A DNA stretch of 64,000 nucleotides from Channa striata (taxonomy: Eukaryota > Chordata > Actinopteri > Anabantiformes > Channidae), in NCBI GenBank assembly GCA_033026295.1, contig CM065173.1, forward strand, positions 8,287,517 through 8,351,516, in the 5' to 3' direction. The notes under the pieces were generated by a model. It did not search any database. It was not told the origin of the DNA and saw only the letters and a program-made list of their open reading frames with translations. A program made the position numbers and the translations under genes. The number at the start of each line of letters is the position of its first letter. Position 1 is the stretch's first letter. Of this stretch, positions 58,046-64,000 are shown one piece after another.

Positions 58046-59424
58046 AAACCTCTCGTCAGCTCTTTTCCTGTCAGGATTTGTGAACTCGGTGGCATCACGA
58101 ATTTTGTGAATACTAAACAGAGCTATTTTTACCAGTACCAGTGAAACTCCAATTGTCAGCGCTCTCAGTGATAAACGAAGTCCTTTCTCTCTGTCACTTC
58201 AGCTTTACTTGCTTGAAGTCTGCTCCTGGCTTTGGGAATATGTAGGAGATGACAGGGCAGGGGTTGTTCATTCAGGGATTGGGAACGCTTCAGCGAAACA
58301 GACATCCAGGGAAGTAATTGTGTAAATTAGAGGAAGAGGTGGGGGAGTTCATCATCTATCTTCCCGTAAGCAAACCTTGGCCCAGTAAAACACAGCCCAG
58401 TTGGTACAGCAATAGGACATGCGGTTATTAATACAGAAGAGGGAGGTGCTCTCGCCTCGACAAGTGCCAACACGCGAGCACATTACCTCTACGGCTGCTA
58501 TGGCAAAGATGTGAGTTACATTCCTCTGCCCACAAACTCTGAGCTCTTTTCCCCTTAATGCAGAGGAGAGGCTTCTGAGAGTTTCTCAGATCCAGGGGAG
58601 TTTGACGTCTCTCTCACACTTTGTTCGGAGGCTTTATCGCTACATGTTAATGTCTCTGACATTATACTTGCATGATGCATTTGTTAGTTGCCATTTGACT
58701 AAACAGTCCTTGAAACAGCAAGTGAACGAGCTTACAGTACCTGAAAAACTTTCAGCAGTGGCTAGACAGTCTACAGTAGTGGAGGCGTTATGCAGCTTGT
58801 TTCCTCCCCCAGAAGATGATGTGTTACTCAGAAATTTCCAGTGGGATTCCAGCTTCTATATGTAGCAGCTATTTGTCTGTTTTCACAATGTTTGGACATA
58901 TCTCCCAGTCATCAGCTTCATCATAATTAGCACAAGATGTTTTTTTAATGCTCATACCTGAGTTCCTGAGTTCCATTTGGGTAAAGCTTATATTGGAAAG
59001 AGCTGAGTGCGGCAGGAATTTTGCTGCAACCACCTACATATCTTTAATTGTCAGTTGGCTGCAATAATTCATTCTTGTTTGTAAAAGCGTGGCAGCATGT
59101 CAGAGTGCAGTTCTTCAAATGCTTGACTTGGTTTTGGCATATTAAAATGAATCATAGGATGAAAATTGTAATTCAGATCTCAAACGTTTTAAAAGGTTCA
59201 AGATTTTGGGTTTATATGTTTATTCTGAGGCTGAAGTCTTGCACAATTTATAATTCCCAAAACTGTTTATATTTATAATGAGCCCTTACGCAGTACTTCT
59301 GCTTCGGCCCCCAATCCCCGAGTCCACTCTTCTCCGGGCTTCGGACTGGCTCACTTGCTGAAGCCCACCGTTGGCCAAAGCAGACTGGTGCAAAAACCTT
59401 CAAACTAACAGTCTATGTTAAGGT

Positions 59425-59485
59425 AAGGTAATCTTCATTGATCCCACGACGGGGAAATGTACGCCTTACATACCTCCCAGGTATG
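59425..59485 (+). mobile_element. Short retroelement tail fragment
   Basis: AATCTTCATTGATCCCACGA followed by CGGGGAAATG resembles the widespread fish motif TTTATTGATCCC..GGGGAAATT found at LINE 3' ends. Confidence 0.45.
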
Positions 59486-62239
59486 ATGTTGTATGTACGC
59501 ATATTAAAAGGGTCCTGAAAAGTCCCTAGGAGCCCATGGAAAGCCCCAGAGAGTCTTGCAATAGATTTAACTGAGCAAACAGTTGTTCAGCGTCAGCTTA
59601 CATTTTAACACTTTGGCATTGATCAGTGTGGACATCTATCATTGCCTAGGTTACAGCTAAAGTTTGAGCGAGCATAATACGGCGTCGTCCATGGCATTTC
59701 TTACGTCTCTCCTCTCAACTCCACAGTAGCTGACTCAGTTTACTCTGATGGGCAGTTTGTCAGATGTAGACAGCATAACATCACTGAGCAGGTGTGTCTG
59801 GGATTATTGTGACTGACCGGACTTTCTCTGTCTCAGAACTCCTCTATCGTGCTTGTTTTCCCCAGAGAATAAGTGAATGAGACATTATGCAGAAGTCCAG
59901 CAGATTCTAGTGCCTGAAGTGACACTACAAAAAACTGTTTGCAGAGAGAAGTGAGAATGTTTTGCGCACGACTTTACTGATTAGTTGCCGTTTACTTATT
60001 ACTTGATTGGTTGACATCCTAGATGATAACTGAGGACGACTCAGGATGAGGAGGGAGCTTGTTCTCAGCCAACTACTAACCTTTCCTGCAGACTTCACTG
60101 GAGAAGGAACTCTGAGTCTGGACCAGAAGACCCCTGTGGTTGGAGGTAGAGCTGGACGACTCAGGAGAGTTTCTCTGGCATGTGACACACGTGCACAGTT
60201 AGAGAAAGCTGAAACCTGGTTATGTTTTCACATGGTAAAGAAATCAGCCTTCTCCGACAGAAATCGACCTGGGGAAATCAGGTTTCCCTAATCCCCTACC
60301 CTGATTTCAGAAACCAGCGTTCACATGACAGTTAGGAAGTTTGTTTCCCCAAGAAAGCCGACTGTGACCCGGTTAGTTAAGTCCATGAAAATGCACGGAA
60401 TGGTTCTCTAATAACAGCTGTTGTAACGCTATTTTCGCCCTAAACAGTCAAAAAACTGGGTTAGTTATTAGCTGTGTCCCAAAAAACATCACATGACTCA
60501 CAGTAACAGTAGGAGTGGTTTCACTCTGGATTTGAACTGCAGCCTCCTGTGGGAAGGTCCTTCGCATTTTTGACCCGTCCATCCACTCCACACTTAGCAA
60601 GTTTGTTCTCTAAAGCTGCTAGATGTGACCAAACAATAATTAATGCATAATAATAATAATTCATAAGCACGCTACGACTGAACACGTGTCTGTTTTACAC
60701 TTATCTGTCCAAAATCGGCCCGACATCAGCCTCAGGCAGCACTTTTACCCGATATCTGACAGACATGCCTCACTCACACCGGGGCACTTTGACAAGGTAA
60801 TTTGTCAGTCCCCAAACTTCAAAAGCTGATATCTGTAATGACTTAGCCCTCAAGGTCCTTAAAATCAATTTACACCTCACATGTTGTATCACTTGACTCT
60901 CCTCTGCAGATTAACGGCAAATCTTTAACGCTAATGACTGGTTGCTTCTCTCTCCCTTTGAATACAAATGCTCATTTCACTAGGTGATTAATCACAGGAC
61001 ACAAGCGAGACAAATTATAGACATTGATGAGAAATCTACATAGTCTTCTTTTAATGCTATTTATTTGCTTATTTCTGTTGCTATGTGCCTCATATACACT
61101 GTATGTCTTAGATTTTGCAGATGCATGAAAACACTGCAATAACAGCTTGCTTCCTTCTTTTTCACCCAATTTAAGCAGCTCTAGATGAGAGTTTGAACTC
61201 TAAACACAAACCTTTTTATCTTCTTTTCACCTGCTTTACCTCCAGTGAAGTGAAGTTCAGCATAAAATGATGCAATACAGTTAAAACATGCTTTGACAGT
61301 GAGACTGCATCAATAGAAATTTTATTTTGTCTTTCATACTGTCTAAATTTAGTGTTAAGACATGCAAGGCTCCACGTTTTAGTTTGAAAGAAAATGGCAC
61401 AGACTAGAGCAAAAACAAAATGTGGACGTACCTGCCTGCCACTCCTTGTACATCTGGAATGGGCACACCCCCCCCCTCGTTCCAAAAAACATCTGCAGCT
61501 GAAGAGCCAGACAGGTAGTTAGAGTTGATTGGTCATGGACGGATTTTCTCTCTCTTCTCTTTCCGCGTTGCTCTCTCAATCCCTACCTCTCTCTGTGCCA
61601 CAAAGCTCAGAGGCTAGTATTTCACTGATTACAGAGTGGCTCCATTTGAATGGCCGTTTGTGTATTGTCAGAACAAAGGGGTGAGCGGCCTCTGAAGAGG
61701 TGCTAGACAGAGGTCTGGATTGGGCTCAGCGATTAGGATGAGTGAAACTGCAGGTTCGGGCTAGCTTACAAGAGTCGAGGCAGCTCGAGGAGGGACTCCA
61801 CTCCAGTTGCTCTGGGACCTTTCGTGACTGTGAAAAGAGGACTTAGCAGGGGCCGCACCGCATTGCAACTTGTAGTCAAACTGAAATTGTACGGGAGAGC
61901 ATCAGAATTTACACAGATCCACATCCTGGTAATGTCTCTGTCCCCCACGGGTAATGGTGGAACTGAGCTCAGGGTTTGGATGCAATCCTTATTTGATCGA
62001 ACGTATTTTAATGTTCAAAACTGTGTATGCAAGCCTTAAATCAAAGTTAGACCAGCAGTAAATAAATGATCATCACGTGTAAATGTGATGCCATTCATAT
62101 TTAACATACTTATTTTCTAAGGAGCAGAGCAAATTAGAAATGTCCTCCCACCAAGCCTGTCTTTGAGACAAAACTAATATTTCCTTTGCTAGTTTCATTT
62201 TGGAAGAAAACTCAAATGTCATATGATAACGTTCCCCGT

Positions 62240-62305
62240 AAAGAAAGACCCCGATGAAGTCTACAGGCCGAAACACGTTGCTCACATAACGATAAAGCTG
62301 TTCTA
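62240..62305 (+). mobile_element. Possible retroelement tail fragment
   Basis: GATGAAGTCTACAGGCCGAA followed by ACACGTTG and ATAAAGCTG resembles the teleost repeat phrase with GAAGACC...GTCGAAACGTTG...AATAAA. Weak because it is short and diverged. Confidence 0.4.
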
Positions 62306-62879
62306 CAGCCTGTAAATGTTGTGTCCCCATGTCTGTGCACCTTAACAGTAGGTGGGATTGTCACAGGGGTTCCTTTTTTGCATAATTATGTTCCCTGGCA
62401 GTGTTTTTTTCCTACTGTAATGTTATATTACAACACGCTCTATGCAGGTCTCCAGTAGTTGTATGAGTTAAATGGGGAAAGCTGGACTTTTCTGCTTAGT
62501 GCAGTTTGTCATAAAGTTTCCTCCAGATTCTCAGTTTGTTCAGTAATGTTAAAAGCTTTAAAAGCACCAAACTGCTTTTGAAAGATTTGTCTAGCAGATT
62601 TTAATTACCAACAAAGAAGAATAACGCTTGGAAATAACTGCAGTTACTGTATAGAATGACTGTCATTAGAAAGATGAGACTAATCTGATGTGGTGGAACA
62701 GCGAGAACAACAGTCCAGCTGCACTTGAGGAAATGCTTTAAAGACAGCACAGCAATTAGATAAACCAGAGCCTGACAGGTTTCGGCTTTGAACACTTACT
62801 TAGTACATCTCACATCCCCTAACGTGAAAGTAATGGCTTCAAATCAAAGTCCTCACCAAACGCGGGTGAGCCTGGGTCA

Positions 62880-63260
62880 CGCGCTCGGTGGGCTTCAGCG
62901 GCCTTTTGTTTCTAAAGCGTCACCTTCTCAAAGCTGTTTTCGAGCCGATTTTTAATTTACTTCGGGCCTTTGGGCCGTTGATGAGATTTATAAAGTGCCG
63001 TTCATCAAGGCTTGGAGATAAGCTTAAATACAGAAGGGGAGCCGTGTCTTTTAATAACTGTCAAACAGCTACGCACGTTGAATGAGTGAGTCAAACTTTC
63101 TGGCCACTTTGTGAGTCTCACCGCAATTTAATGTCACATTACAAACAACCAGCCCATTAATTATGCCCATCCAGGAAAACCGTTTGGGGGTCATTCAATT
63201 CAGGGAGGAAAAAATTAAAGAGCTGACAAGAAACACTTACATCATTTTACTTTCCAAACT
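62880..63260. promoter_or_regulatory. Candidate enhancer-like block near window end
   Basis: Non-repetitive with CTTTTGTTTCTAAAG, TTTTTAATTTACTTCGGGCC, GCCCATTAATTATGCCC and AAATTAAAGAGC. The change in texture from the flanks suggests constraint, but conservation is untested. Confidence 0.28.
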
Positions 63261-64000
63261 TTCACCACTAGTCCACCCAGCTCTTTAAGCTTATTATGTC
63301 ATTAAGGCACTCATATTGTTCAGCAATAGTCTGAGAACATACACAAGACATTTTGATTACCTCTGCTTGTCCAAGGGAGTAGACATTTATCTGTCAAACA
63401 TGAGCCAAAAACTTCAAACACGAGGGGTCTGTTGACTGATTGTTAGTCAATTGTAGCACTGTGACATATTTTGGCAGTTTCTGTGAACTGAGCGATGGCC
63501 AAAGAACTCATCCAAGCGAGAATAGTTTAGCGATGTCTTCAAAATGTATGTTGTCACATAAAGTTATTGCATGTGTTAGTAACTAGCAACAAGAGAGGCC
63601 GTGCTTTTTTTATGTTTTTGGAGGATTCCAGACTCCCTGCAGGACCGTGATGGCGCAAATCACCATTAATGTCAAACAGGAACACTAATATGTTCTACAT
63701 GTACGGCGGATTACAGAGACGACCTGTGAGAGAGCGGACGCTTGGATTTTCACCCTTCCTTCCCGTGGCCTTCTCCAGCCTCGTCGCTTCAAGGCAAAAC
63801 CTCAATGTTCCTTAATGACTCCATGCAAACAGTCTGTGACGGGCGACAAATTACTGAAACGCTTTCCCCCCCCTCCCGCTCCTTCAGGTGATACTTGAAA
63901 GCTTTTCGAGGTAGCTAGTTAGCTGCACCCTCCCTCCTCTGGCTCCTCTCTCTGTCACCCGCCACAATATCAAGGTGTCGCGACCCCATTACGACCTGAT

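Larger units (their letters stand above)
55936..62880. other. Gene-free 3' flank
   Basis: Contains the CA microsatellite and the short retroelement tails listed separately. I looked for FGF8/17/18/24-type exons, expected next in this syntenic block, on both strands and found none. Confidence 0.5.

Noticed and set aside
49938..64000. Search for fgf24/fgf18 exons
   Set aside because: No FGF core-like peptide was found in any frame, so the expected neighbour must lie outside the window.
1..64000. CRISPR arrays, operons, riboswitches, insertion sequences
   Set aside because: No evenly spaced direct repeats or prokaryotic gene signals; the sequence is a vertebrate nuclear genome.

Overview
The window reads as nuclear DNA from a teleost (ray-finned) fish. 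It has vertebrate split genes with consensus GT-AG introns, long AT-rich non-coding stretches, many CA/TG, GA/CT and TAA microsatellites, and fragments of dispersed repeats typical of teleost genomes. Nothing bacterial, viral or organellar was seen.

Two protein-coding genes can be reconstructed, both on the + strand. The first, at 18895-28274, is a T-cell leukemia homeobox (TLX/HOX11-family) transcription factor gene. Its exons at 18895-19411, 25618-25855 and 28058-28274 join in frame to 323 codons. Its C-terminus and the stretch just before the homeodomain look most like TLX2, while its N-terminus also shares features with TLX1. The second, at 35716-49937, is a nucleophosmin/nucleoplasmin gene of full NPM1-type architecture. 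Its eleven coding exons join in frame to 298 codons: nucleoplasmin core, acidic tracts, basic linker and C-terminal nucleolar domain. A TLX gene followed by an NPM gene is a known vertebrate arrangement (TLX3-NPM1-FGF18 on human 5q35; TLX1 and NPM3 near FGF8 on 10q24). The divergence of both genes here suggests the extra fish copy of this block (tlx2 / npm4, with fgf24 expected nearby), but that paralogue assignment is inference.

Layout: 1-18.2 kb is a gene-poor upstream region with repeat fragments and several non-repetitive, homeodomain-site-rich blocks that look like developmental enhancers. 18.2-18.9 kb is the tlx promoter/5' UTR, with a G-quadruplex-type purine tract. 18.9-28.3 kb is tlx, whose 6.2 kb first intron holds enhancer-like blocks and, at 24755-24967, an apparent unannotated 213-bp in-frame cassette exon. 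28.3-35.5 kb is tlx 3' UTR and intergenic DNA. 35.5-35.7 kb is a TATA-less npm promoter with four CCAAT boxes. 35.7-49.9 kb is npm, including two large introns (4.1 and 5.4 kb), one holding a possible C/D snoRNA. 49.9-64 kb is npm 3' flank and gene-free DNA with repeats.

Functionally the two genes are neighbours by ancestry, not partners. tlx should be a tissue-restricted neural/sensory regulator with distal enhancers, and npm a housekeeping histone and ribosome-assembly chaperone. The most noteworthy observations are the candidate cassette exon that would lengthen the linker between the FPWM motif and the homeodomain, the replacement of one of the two nucleolar-localisation tryptophans in the nucleophosmin, and a perfect 28-bp palindrome upstream of tlx.
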